NCBI GenBank assembly: GCA_024734495.1
Contig: JALMQS010000903.1
Location: 124,001 to 188,000 of the forward strand
DNA: 64,000 nucleotides
Direction of reading: 5' to 3'
Source: Forficula auricularia
Taxonomy: Eukaryota; Arthropoda; Insecta; Dermaptera; Forficulidae
Every line of letters starts with the position of its first letter. Within the stretch, counting starts at the first letter, position 1. Shown here piece after piece: positions 54,922 through 64,000 of the stretch. The notes under the pieces are model-generated. The model did not search any database. It saw only the letters and a program-made list of their open reading frames with translations, and had not been told where the DNA came from. The position numbers and the translations under genes were made by a program.

Positions 54922-56651
54922 AGGTAGTTATTTCGCGACAATACTAGCAAAAAGTTAATGCTAGAGTATATATGTAGAACAGACAATAAGGATTCATAAT
55001 TCATAAGCCCAAAACTTTTTGCTGTTTATTTACCGATTCTAGCCAATCCCGTTTGACAAATCTGGCACCATTGTAAAAGATTGAATATTTTTATATTAAA
55101 ATGACAGATAAAATACATTTTAAAAGTTAAAAAATTTCTATAAAAATCATTTTGTTATTTTTTAACAAATGTAAGTAATCAACGCCTACGTTACACCTTA
55201 TGAAAATTATAATAAATATATCTATATATAACCAAACTTCTTGAGGATACAAATTCTCTTTTAAATAGGTGTTGGTTTTATTCTTTTTTGACAAAAAAAA
55301 CACATTTTTATCTTTTATTTATTGTCACCCAGGAACGTTTCGATATTTACAAATATGTCATCATCAGCCTAAAACATTTCAATCATTACACAATTTATAT
55401 ACAATGACAATTTCTCATCATTCCTGGGTGACAATAAATTAAAGAAAAATAAAAGATAAAAATGTGTTTTTTGTCAAAAAAGAATAATATAATAATAAAA
55501 CTTGAGTAAGATACGAGGTAGGTTTCACAAAAAAAGAAATAAAACAAAATTGAGTTTTGAATTCGATATATTTCGACGGTTAGCCCATCATCAGGAGTCT
55601 AAGAAAACTGATTATATATTGGAAAAATAGTTTTACAAGTAACAATTTTTAAAAAAAATTTTTTAACTGTATGTGGTGAGGGGAAAGTAGGGGAAGAGGA
55701 GAAGTTGTTCTAAGAATTAATATTTTCTATTGTGATTTGAACTGGCTGAAAGGAATCTATACGTGCTATTATAATAACGAATGGACAAGTACCTTTTTTT
55801 TGTTTAAAATGTTAGTTTATTCAGCAATTATGTACATATGGTTTTTTATTAGGTCCCCTAACATTTTGGGATCTGGTGTTATTAAATTTCATTTAACTCA
55901 CATTGCCTTGGATGACATTCGGGGTTATTACATTTTTTATTTTTTGTATTTTTTTTCATAAACAATATTATTTTACAAAACTTTTTTTACAAAGAGAAAA
56001 TTATTAATTAAGTATTTGGAATACTTTTGGCGAGGAAAAAGCTGAGAACCTCGCCGGATATATTTAAGTTTTATTATTATATTAAAATGTTTCACCTAGA
56101 ACCAACACCGAACTCCTTAAAAGTTAAAAAAGAATAAAACCAACACCTATTTAAAAGAGATTTGTATCCTCAAGAAGTTTGGTTTATATATAGATATATA
56201 TATGAAATAAAAAATTCTCAAAAACTAATCAAGAAAATTATAATTTTGAAAGCGTATGCGCGCTTTATACATCTTTCGTTGGTTGCCAAATTGTTTTTAG
56301 TGTAAATTTTTTTTTATACATTTTTCATTATTATCTCACAAACTGTGTTGTAACTATAGAATTAAAATTGTCTTAAAAATGTATTAGTTATTGTTTAATG
56401 TTGGTTTAGTTTTTTATAACACTGGTAAGAAGAGTTTCTTAATTTTAATGAAATATGTATATAAACTTTCCGATATCCTGTATAGTGCAATGTATAAGAG
56501 TCTGAAAAACTCTATTTTTGAAATTTAATATCTCCGGAACTATATTGCTCATAAATTTCGTTTTGCCACCAATCGATGCAGAAGTATTTCAATAATAATC
56601 TGTCTAAATTTCAAAAAATCCTAAGAAAACCCATTTGGCGGAACAACTACC
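54922..56651. mobile_element. TTAA-flanked element containing nested foldbacks
   Basis: TTAA lies at 54,918-54,921 and 56,652-56,655. The ends GGTAGTTATTTCGCGAC and the complement of 'gcggaacaactacc' match 33,106-33,992. Inside, 55,215-56,207 is a separate inverted pair ('accaaacttcttgaggatac'). Inside that, 55,303-55,500 is another ('ttgacaaaaaa...aatgtg'). Two hammerhead-like motifs lie within (55,336-55,367 and 55,571-55,594, both - strand). Confidence 0.65.
55336..55367 (-). other. Hammerhead-like RNA motif, long hairpin
   Basis: On the - strand AGG, CTGATGA, T, a hairpin of about 7 bp (GACATATT...AATATC), GAAACGTT, CCT. The outer AGG/CCT can pair, giving the same two-stem, one-internal-loop plan as at 6,576. 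Confidence 0.4.
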
Positions 56652-56821
56652 TTAACAAAATCCGAAAGCGAACATCCTTCTAGGTGCCAAGTGTTTCTCA
56701 AAAAAAATAATAAATAAATGATGAAAAAAATATTAGCTATTAAAATAAAGATGTATTTATTTTGTTGTATAAAAGTTAATATCCTATTCTATTAATATTA
56801 TGTATCTGTTTTTATTTACAG

Positions 56822-56920
56822 TGGAATCCGCTGGCTCAATCTCTCCTTACTGTTCATATTCAAGAAAATCAATTATCCTTATATCATAATATATAGGACC
56901 TGTATCATATATAAATCTAT
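56822..56920 (+). CDS. Candidate terminal exon
   Basis: An acceptor 'tttttatttacag' precedes sequence with two frames open for 22 or more codons (one starting WNPLAQSLLTVHIQENQLS). An 'ataaataaata' poly(A)-like site is near 56,940. No match to a family; listed as a lead because it lies in sequence not shared with repeats. Confidence 0.15.
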
Positions 56921-56999
56921 GTATAAAAAAATAAGATGATAAATAAATAGTATTTATAAAAAGAAAACCCTCCCTTTCATTTCAAACACCTATTCCTCT

Positions 57000-57260
57000 G
57001 AGAAATCCTTTGAATACCCCTTCACTTCCCCTTAATCCGCCAGCCGCCTGTCAGTCGAGGCATCCCGGGGCCCTGTAGGAGAGGCGCGCTCGTGCGGGTG
57101 GGTGGGGGCTTGGCCTTCCCTCCACCCGAGCCACTTCTCCTCCGGGACTCGGGCCACTTCGCTGGCTTTCGGCTGGCACTTGGAGGGGAGACTCAGCTAT
57201 ATAAGTCGTGTTTCGCGTTGGGTGGATGGTTGGGGACGGTGGACGGTCAAATCATACTTT
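57000..57260 (+). promoter_or_regulatory. GC-rich island with TATA box, candidate promoter
   Basis: An abrupt CpG-rich segment in AT-rich DNA has a clear 'ctatataagtcg' TATA-like site at about 57,197-57,208. About 30 bases later is a G-rich 'gggtggatggttgggg'. Upstream are CG words such as 'gaggcgcgctcgtgcggg'. It is not repeated elsewhere in the window. It could start a transcript to the right, but no coding exon follows within 300 bp. A GC-rich repeat is the alternative. Confidence 0.3.
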
Positions 57261-57264
57261 TATC

Positions 57265-57945
57265 CAAGATTTATATATAGCATTTTAAGATTATTAGAAT
57301 TTTATATATATTATAGTATATTAAGACTATAATATATATTATTAGTCTTATATGTAAATCTCCTATGTATTATTCTTATATATATTATATATAAGTAAGA
57401 TACATAGGAATATTATCTAAGAGGATTTGGGAGATTCTTTAGGGTTGTACAATCAATGGTGAAATAAGAAAAAAAATTCTAATTTCACCATATGAAAGAT
57501 AAATACCAAAGAATCTCCCATGTGGTCAGACTTACCTTAAAGTCACTTCTATCTATACATTTAAGAAAATTTATTTCAACATATCTATTTGAGATATAAA
57601 GTCTAATTTTGAGGATATTTATTTCTTAAATACCTACTTAAAAAAATTTAATTAATAAATGATTTATTATCATTTCTAAAGATATCTGATTGTATATAAA
57701 TTTTTTAATGAATTTATTTACTCAATGTATTTTAATTTACCTAGTGTATGCCTAATGTACAAGATTTTATATTTATTTTTTAATTTTTTTTACCTATCTA
57801 TTCTATTCTTCATTAAAGTGTTTAAATAATAAATAGTAAAATAAGTATAATTATTTGTATATTATAGTTTTTTCACACATGACTTTATTCTTCACTTGTC
57901 AATAAAGAAATATAAAACAAATTACATTTTTTTTATTAATTTCCT
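57265..57945. other. AT-rich sequence with small palindromes
   Basis: Several short inverted repeats such as 'gagattctttaggg'/'aaagaatctccca' (about 57,430-57,520) and long (ta)n-like tracts. No gene recognised. Confidence 0.4.
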
Positions 57946-58055
57946 ATACACTATTACAGAGGTGGTCACAACGTGGCTCGCGAGCCGCATGCGGCTCTTC
58001 AGTCAATCTCGTGAGGGTCTTGAACCCTCTTGAATAATACTGATTTTAAAAAGTA

Positions 58056-58694
58056 CAGTGTGGGGCATAAAGATCTACCACATTTTAAAGAGGTAAAATT
58101 TAACTAGAAAGAAACTGAATATATTTTTGAAAAGACATTAAAATATTTTTTAATGTATTTTAAACATTATCAGCAGGGGGGGGGTCAAAAATGAAAATTC
58201 TAGCCCTTTCGACCAAACTCAACCAAATTTTGTATACATATTCTGTGGGCCCCAAAAAGACTAGAAATGCAAAAACTAACCATCCCAAATGGGGGGAGGG
58301 TCAAAAATGAAAATTCTAGCCCTTTTGACCAAAATCAATCAAATTTTGTATACATATTCTGTGGACCCCCAGAAGGCTAGAAATTCAAAAACTAACCACC
58401 AAAAATGGGGGAGAGTCAAAAATGAAAATTCTAGCCCTTTCGACCAAACTATGTATACAAAATTTGGTTAGTTTTTGCATTTCTAGCCTTCTGTGGATCT
58501 ACATAATATATATAAAATTTGGTTGAGGGCTACAATTTTTTTTGACCCCCCTCCCACCACCCTTTTTTGTCTGAATACATTAAGAAAAATTTTCATTCAT
58601 TTTCTTTTCAAAAATATATTACTTTTTTTCTAGTTAAATTTTTTCATTTTTTTATATCTCTTCAAAATGTGGTAGATCTTTATGCCCCACTCTG
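58056..58694. mobile_element. TA-flanked element nested in hAT
   Basis: TA lies at 58,054-58,055 and 58,695-58,696. The terminal inverted repeats start CAGTGTGGGGCATAAAGATC and extend about 55 bp to 'ttaactagaaa'. The interior carries three tandem units of about 115 bp from the poly-C/poly-G family (58,165-58,480). Insertion after the hAT is certain from the nesting. Confidence 0.85.
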
Positions 58695-58760
58695 TATAAT
58701 AATTATATTAAAAAAATAATAATACAAAAATTAAATTAATTTGTAATGTTATAAGTAAAG

Positions 58761-58788
58761 CAAATATATATATATATATATATATATG
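58761..58788. repeat. (TA)n microsatellite
   Basis: About 13 TA units in the distal part of the hAT element. Confidence 0.8.
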
Positions 58789-59244
58789 TTACTTTATTTA
58801 TTTTTTATAAAATAAAAAAAATGTGTTTTTTTTAATAAACCATTAATTTATCTTCAAATAATGTGGCTCGCTTTGAAAAAGTTTTATAAATTTGCGGCTC
58901 TCAAAGTTAAGGTTAGCGGCCAGCCCTGCACTATTACTTTTGAAACCAAGTCCAAATTCATTTCCTTTCTCTATTCATTTTAGAATTAAGTATAAGTTAG
59001 TATAATATAAGAAAATTATTTTTAGATGTATTAAAAAAATTCCGTGGCAACTTTAGCATTATTAGGCATATGAGAATAAATGAGATTTTAGTATATTTTT
59101 CCAGCTTCCGCATAAAATGCCATGTATTAGAATCCCTATATTTACATTTTATAACATTCTTTAAGTGAAATATATAAATTTAAAATCAAATGCATTTTTA
59201 TTTTAATATAAAAAGTATGATTTTTTTTTTATTTATTAAATATA

Positions 59245-59601
59245 GGGTGGGCCATTTTAACTTTTGGAATTTGAATCGGCTATAAGAAAAAAACTAATGA
59301 ATATTTTTTTCAAAATTATGAGTATATTAGAAAGATTGGACATTTTCATTTATGAATGAAACACAAATCATTATTCGATTTCCAAAAACAGTGCGCAAAA
59401 GATCGATTGTTAAGTTGGCTGTGTGGCAAGTGGCCCCGTCCTGTTGAAACCAAATGTCATCCTTTTCAATTTTTGGAAACAAAAATGTTGTGTTTCATTC
59501 TTAAATGAAAATGTCAATCTTTCTAATAAACTCATAATTTTGAAAAAATATCCATTGGTTTTTTTTAAAGCCGATTCAAATTCCAAACGTTAGATGGCCC
59601 A
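59245..59601 (-). mobile_element. Mariner-like element, mostly deleted
   Basis: TA at 59,243-59,244 is followed by GGGTGGGCCATTTTAACTTT. The complement of a similar sequence is at about 59,570-59,601, with the last bases of the right end lost in a G run. On the - strand the interior reads DDIWFQQDGATCHTANLT, the block with the second catalytic Asp of mariner-like transposases (QQDGA). Only about 40 codons of the transposase remain. Confidence 0.8.
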
Positions 59602-59639
59602 TGGGGGAGGGGGGTGGGGAAGGAATTTAAAATAAAATA

Positions 59640-59915
59640 GAGTGATTTCAAATGGGGCAGTTAGCCAAAACCTTTAAGACAAATCTCTCTCTGACATGCA
59701 ACATATCTAAGAAATAAAGCTAAAGATTTTCACTCCTTTCAACTAGAAGGGAAAAGCAAAAAATCAGACTAAACTGAAAAAAGTTTTTTGTTAGCTTTTG
59801 GGTTCGATTCCTGAAGGGACTAATTCCTCTGATATGCAATGTAAAAATATTTCTATTAAAATCTTAGATTAGTTCCTAAATAAAATTTAAGTTCATTTCT
59901 TAATATTATAATGGT
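59640..59915 (+). mobile_element. tRNA-core element, one arm lost
   Basis: The right arm (59,830-59,910) matches the right arm of 14,378-14,605, and a B-box 'ggttcgattcc' lies near 59,800-59,810. The block 59,680-59,760 matches the insert in 41,997-42,300. The left arm is missing, so it is a damaged member. Confidence 0.55.
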
Positions 59916-59964
59916 TATGTACCTAACCAGGGTTGATTTTTGAAAAAATTTCATTTTTATTTCA

Positions 59965-60990
59965 AAAAAAGATACTCAACAAGATGCTTAAATCTTGACG
60001 GTAATTTTTTAAGAAAATTATGTAGCTATATCTGAGCCGGTGATTATGAAAGTAGTCCAAGTCATTTATTATTCGTCGTAGTTTTGCAAAATAAACAAGA
60101 TTTAAATTCTGTGGGTATGATACTTAGTCCAGTCAACGAATGAGTTATAGAAAACTTTGAAGAGAGAATTTTTTCTTATAGAATGTGTTTTTGGGCTAGT
60201 TAGGAGGTAAAACATACTAAAAGCCCCCAGGCCTAGCTACCGGGTTTAGAGGTAGAGGGGGGGGGGGGGGGGATGTCCCATGTTTTTGGTTTTTTGCTTA
60301 TATCTCAAAAACGGTGCGTCATAGGGAAAAATAACTCTTAGCAAAATAAATAAAATTTACACTATAAGATTGCTTCTATTTAATTTTTCTCAATTCCTTA
60401 TGGTTTTTGAGATATTCGCCCCCAAATATTGTTTATGTATGAAAAAAATAAAATTTCCTATATTTTTTTTCGTCAAACTTTTGTCTCAAGCAAAATGCTG
60501 GATATCTTTAAATCTAAGAATTTTATAAAAAGAGTGGTCCAAGTAAACGTACAAGTCAACAAAATTTCCTAGAGAATAAGATAGTAATCAAGTTTCTAGG
60601 ATGAGTGCTTTTCATTTAATGAAGGAAAAACTGAGATTTTTTGAAAAAATGGATCATTTCCTGTCCCGAAAATTCTGGATATCTATAAATCTAAGAGTTT
60701 TATCAAAAAACGTGGTCAAAATAAACGTTCAAGTCAATAAGATTTCCTAGAGAATGAAATAGAAATCAAGTTTCTATGATGAGTGCTTTTCATTTTATCA
60801 AGGAAAAACTGAGATTTTTTGCAAAAATTGCAGTTTTTCAAAAAAAAGATACTCAACAAGACGATAATTATTTAAGAAAATTATGTACCTATATATGAGG
60901 CGTTGATTATGAAAATAGTCCAAGTTATATATTGTTCGTCTGAAAGAAATATTTAAAGTTTTGCAAAATAAATAAGATTTACGAAAACAT
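59965..60990 (+). repeat. Region with direct repeats
   Basis: 59,965-60,100 is repeated at 60,838-60,985 ('gatactcaacaaga', 'aagaaaattatgta', 'ttgcaaaataaa'). Between them, 60,497-60,660 and 60,670-60,830 form a tandem pair (unit about 175 bp, 'atttcctagagaat', 'gagtgcttttcatttt'). 60,120-60,490 is the second copy of the 485-870 repeat. No coding content. Confidence 0.65.
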
Positions 60991-61145
60991 ACATTAAGAA
61001 AGTATTAGTAAGAAAAACTAACTACCTTAAATTTTGGAAAAGGTGAGGGGTTAGCCGGTCGACAGGAGATATTATAATTTCTATTATCTATATTACTAAA
61101 CAAAGTTAAAAATATGAAAGATTTCAATTGGCCGATGGTAATAGA

Positions 61146-61385
61146 TTCAAATTTTTTAGAAAATCATAAGATGGTGTCATCTATTAAATCCGATGGAATG
61201 GATTATTTTTCATTATATGATGTCAGAGGTTCGCACCTGACAGGTGAGCCAGATGGCCCGGATTTCTATTACTGGCAGTCGGGTTCGATTCCCGAGGGGG
61301 TGAAAAACAACCCTTCTGACATGTGATTAAAAATAATCCATTCCATCGGATTTTATAGATGACACCATCTTATGATTTTCTAAAT
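61146..61385 (+). mobile_element. Foldback element with tRNA-like core
   Basis: The arms (61,146-61,227 and 61,309-61,385) pair over 'gaaaatcataagatggtgtc', 'catctattaaatccgatgga' and 'tgacatgtgatt'. The loop of about 80 bp carries a T-arm (TCGGG, TTCGATT, CCCGA), then GGGGGTG, which can pair with CACC at the core's 5' end. An A-box-like 'tgagccagatggc' precedes. The arms are unrelated to those at 14,378, yet the core sits in the same place. Confidence 0.7.
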
Positions 61386-61931
61386 AAGTTAAAATTAATA
61401 AAAAAATTTATTTATTCTTATTTATTAATTCTCTATTCAAAATTGATGTCTTTCTTTATACTACAGACTACACTAATGCATTTATCTATATTAAATATGG
61501 ACTTAGCTAATATATTATTATTTGTGAAACATACCTGTGTTAAGAATGGATCATGAGTGAAGTTAAAAGTAGATCTCGAAGTTGTTAATGGTCCTTTTAG
61601 ATTCTTTCGAAGAGAATGAAATTTCTTGAAGAATCTTCATTAAACCTAAGAAAAATCAAACATATTCTAAGTGGGTACACACTAAAAATGGTTAAATTAA
61701 AAATTCAATCCAAGGACCCCGATTAATAAAATATATTTATTTTTAAAATATTATTATATAATATTTATTTAAAATATTTATTATTTATTTATTTATTATT
61801 CAAACACCACACATTCTGAAAGTATATGAGTCAACACTTGACTAGGATGTAGTAGTCGGTTGCCACAGGATACTTCTCCCATAAGAAATGAAAGAATTTT
61901 TCTGTTTTTGGTTCTTAATATTTTATTCAAG

Positions 61932-61969
61932 AGACGTTTCAACAAGCATGCCTTGTCATCAATCAGTCT
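61932..61969 (-). other. Hammerhead-like RNA motif
   Basis: On the - strand AGAC, CTGA-type loop (TGATTGATG), hairpin ACAAG-gcatg-CTTGT, TGAAAC, GTCT. AGAC and GTCT pair as the outer stem. A 4-base insertion lengthens the loop relative to the copy at 62,369. Confidence 0.4.
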
Positions 61970-62368
61970 AAAAAGTAGATTAAAACAAGGAGCATGAGTA
62001 TAAAATTTGTCAATAAAGAGCAACCATGCAAAGTCACATTAATTGAACTTAACAGTAAAAATACTTATTATATGATAATTATACATAAGTAAAATTAAAA
62101 TTAATTTATACCTATTTTGTTTTTTTTACATCAGTGTACAATTTTTACTATGATTTATTAACACATGCTGATATAACAGTAAAAAATTGTACACTGATGT
62201 AAAAAAACAAAATAGGTATAAATTAATTTTAATTTTAATTTTACTTATGTATAATAATAATAAGTCATCACATATATATTTTACTGTTAAGTTCAATTAA
62301 TGTGACTTTGCATGGTTGCTCTTATTGACAAATTTTATACTCATGCTCCTTGTTTTAATCTACTTTTT

Positions 62369-62405
62369 AGACTGATGATGACAAGGCATACTTGTTGAAG
62401 CGTCT
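62369..62405 (+). other. Hammerhead-like RNA motif
   Basis: AGAC, TGATGAT, GACAAG-gcata-CTTGTT, GAAGC, GTCT. It has the same plan as 6,576 and 63,935; the GAAA is changed to GAAG here. Confidence 0.4.
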
Positions 62406-63153
62406 CTTGAATAAAATATTAAGAACCAAAGACAGAAAAATTCTTTCATTTCTTATGGGAGAAGTATCCTGTGGCAACCGACTACTACATCCTAGTCAAG
62501 TGTTGACTCATATACTTAGAATGTGTGGTGTTTGAATATTTAAACGAGTCATAGTCAGTTTAGTACAATTTTTATCATACTAAATAAATATCTATTTATT
62601 ATTTTATTGTTTTATTTATTATTTTTATTCATTATGTATTATTTTCATTGTCTGTGATACTATTTGATTGTTTGTAATTAATTACTTATTTATTGTATAT
62701 TTGATTGTACACAATTTTATAATTGTTATGCATAATTTATATTTGGCTGTGAAAATTTTAGACTCATGGTAGACTGGCTACAATGGAATTCATTCCGAGG
62801 CCATTAAGAGAAAAAAAAAATTATATTTTAGAGAATTAAAATTATATAATAAAATTAACATTTATTTCATTTTTCAGTATGATAAAATTGTACTAAACTG
62901 ACAATGACTCGTTTAAATATTCAAACACCACAACACTCTGAGGTATATGAGTCAAACCATTGACTAGGATGTAGTTGTCTGTTGCCACAGGGTATGATTT
63001 AACACATCCTGATTTATACAGTAAAGATTGTGCACTGATGTAAAAACGAAATAGGTATAAATTAATTTTAATTTTACTTATGTATAATATACTATATAAT
63101 ATTTATCTAGATTAATTTGTAACAACGCCAAGAGAAATTTCTCTAAAAAATTT

Positions 63154-63226
63154 CCCTCTTGCCTAGAATCGAACCTACGAACGCTTGAACTAAGGTCATT
63201 AGCTTTAACCACTAGACCAATCTTGC
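63154..63226 (-). mobile_element. tRNA-derived sequence (SINE head)
   Basis: On the - strand an A-box TGGTCTAGTGG and a B-box GGTTCGATTC are about 40 bases apart, with 'gcaagat' at the start. Both RNA polymerase III promoter boxes are well kept, but a full cloverleaf does not form. Probably a SINE or tRNA pseudogene. Confidence 0.6.
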
Positions 63227-63379
63227 ATTAATATATATATACCATGATTTCTGTTACTAAAACTATAAATTTTTGATTTAGACTTTGTGTCGAGATAATA
63301 TTGTATTCATTTGAACTCGAATGAAAATGAAAAAACACCAATAGATTTTAAATTAAGAAACATTAAATATATATTAATT

Positions 63380-63813
63380 AACGAGGCAAATTTGAAATAT
63401 AATTGTAATTTTGAAATGAAAGACTCCAATTCATTTTAAATTAAGAAACATTAAATATATTTTTTGTAATTAATTAAATTAATTGAACCGCGTAAATTTG
63501 AATAATTTCCATGATTCAGCCTGCGAATTTTTTCGCAGTTCATAAATCATTTTATTATTTTTGTTTTGAAAAGGAAAAATGAAATTTAAATTTAAATATA
63601 TTCATAATTATTCCCCCCCCCCCCCCCCGCCACTCAAAAATTAAAGAGGCGAAACTTTTAAGAGAGGATGTATTTTCGGTAGTTTACGAGTATACATTTG
63701 GAGTGTGGTTTTTTAAGAGGAATAACATTTTTTGACCGAAACGCTGCCCGCCAGGGCACCAGCCCGGAGGGCCGAGCTTCGAGGGCGTGCCGAAGGCACG
63801 CACGAAAAGCTCG
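63380..63813 (+). mobile_element. Helitron-like element, second copy
   Basis: Matches 10,880-11,636 in order: 'ttgaaatataattgtaatt', a poly-C run (about 63,613-63,629), 'ggagtgtggttttttaag' and a GC-rich end with hairpin GCGTGCC-gaa-GGCACGC. It ends CTCG followed by T. Confidence 0.55.
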
Positions 63814-63934
63814 TAATCATATAATAAGCCATCACTTTATATATTTTTACTGTTAAGTTCAATTAATGTGACTTTGCATGGTTGCTCTTCATTGACAAAT
63901 TTATACTCATGCTCTTTGTTTAATCTACTTTTAT

Positions 63935-63971
63935 AGACTGATGATGACAAGGCATACTTGTCGAAATGTCT
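63935..63971 (+). other. Hammerhead-like RNA motif, fully paired copy
   Basis: AGAC (outer stem), TGATGAT, GACAAG-gcata-CTTGTC (perfect 6-bp hairpin), GAAAT, GTCT (outer stem). It lies in the partial foldback copy that runs off the window end. Confidence 0.45.
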
Positions 63972-64000
63972 TCTGAATAATATATTAAGAACCAAAAACA

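Larger units (their letters stand above)
57957..58928. mobile_element. hAT element with intact 8-bp target duplication
   Basis: CACTATTA occurs immediately outside both ends (57,949-57,956 and 58,929-58,936), the diagnostic 8-bp duplication of hAT insertion. The ends are CAGAGGTGGTCACAACG and the complement of GGTTAGCGGCCAGCCCTG, with subterminal 'gcgagccgcatgcggctctt' near the left end. There is no transposase. Another element is inserted at 58,056-58,694. Confidence 0.9.
61799..62537. mobile_element. Large foldback, arms about 350 bp
   Basis: The left and right arms contain 'attcaaacaccac', 'ttgactaggatgtagtagtc', 'ttgccacaggatacttctcc' and 'aaagtcacattaattgaa', inverted about a centre near 62,160. 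Each arm carries a hammerhead-like motif (61,932-61,969 -; 62,369-62,405 +). Partial further copies lie at 62,910-63,085 and 63,820 to the window end. Open frames in the arms are probably not genes. Confidence 0.75.

Noticed and set aside
61796..62023. 75-codon open frame on the - strand with protein-like text
   Set aside because: It lies entirely in one arm of the foldback, spans the hammerhead-like motif and is broken in the other arm. No splice or family evidence.
1..64000. CRISPR array or bacterial operon
   Set aside because: Introns, LINEs, Helitrons and mariner elements show animal nuclear DNA. The repeats here have no uniform short unit with spacers.

Overview
This window is AT-rich animal nuclear DNA with large introns, dense transposable elements and very little coding sequence. 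The one gene I recognise confidently is the 3' half of an orphan class C G-protein-coupled receptor of the GPR158 family (Drosophila relatives: smog and CG31760). Its five exons lie on the + strand at about 9,522-9,736, 12,143-12,281, 16,465-16,570, 22,046-22,288 and 26,170-26,517. All splice phases agree, and together they encode TM4 to TM7 and the cytoplasmic tail up to the stop codon, followed by a poly(A) signal. The ectodomain and TM1-3 exons must lie upstream of the window, or are hidden in the repeat-filled first 9.5 kb. The protein and the mix of mobile elements suggest an arthropod, possibly a copepod such as a sea louse. That organism guess is inference and not proven here.

Layout. 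1-9,500: dispersed repeats, foldbacks, a Helitron-like element (3,338-4,721) and a TA-flanked MITE (7,557-8,440). 9,522-26,620: receptor exons separated by introns of 2.4, 4.2, 5.5 and 3.9 kb that hold TTAA-flanked elements, a foldback with a tRNA-like core, two internally deleted mariner-type transposons, hAT-like ends and a Mutator-like MITE. 26,700-35,000: a tRNA-derived SINE, several foldback MITEs, two LINE 3' ends and a TTAA element. 35,350-37,610: a 5'-truncated, frameshifted Jockey-type LINE on the - strand. 38,011-39,089: a foldback with 425-bp arms. 39,250-44,640: G-rich and C-rich islands and foldbacks. 44,659-46,209: a transposon with about 480-bp terminal inverted repeats and an ORF fragment. 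46,270-47,485: a broken hAT transposase. 47,981-49,475: a LINE RNase H/C-terminal remnant split by a second LINE. 49,800-64,000: nested elements, including a TA-flanked element inside a hAT element with an intact 8-bp target duplication, and a three-level nest at 54,922-56,651.

Two patterns are not explained by ordinary annotation. First, about 19 places carry the same short RNA-like motif: CTGA-N-GA, one unpaired A or T, a hairpin, then GAAA(C), often followed by AATAAA-like sequence. It sits in otherwise unrelated repeats and resembles a hammerhead-ribozyme core. Second, about seven foldback elements carry a tRNA-like core (T-arm/B-box) exactly at the loop between long arms, and at least two different arm families share this design. 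These are the best candidates for something under-described.
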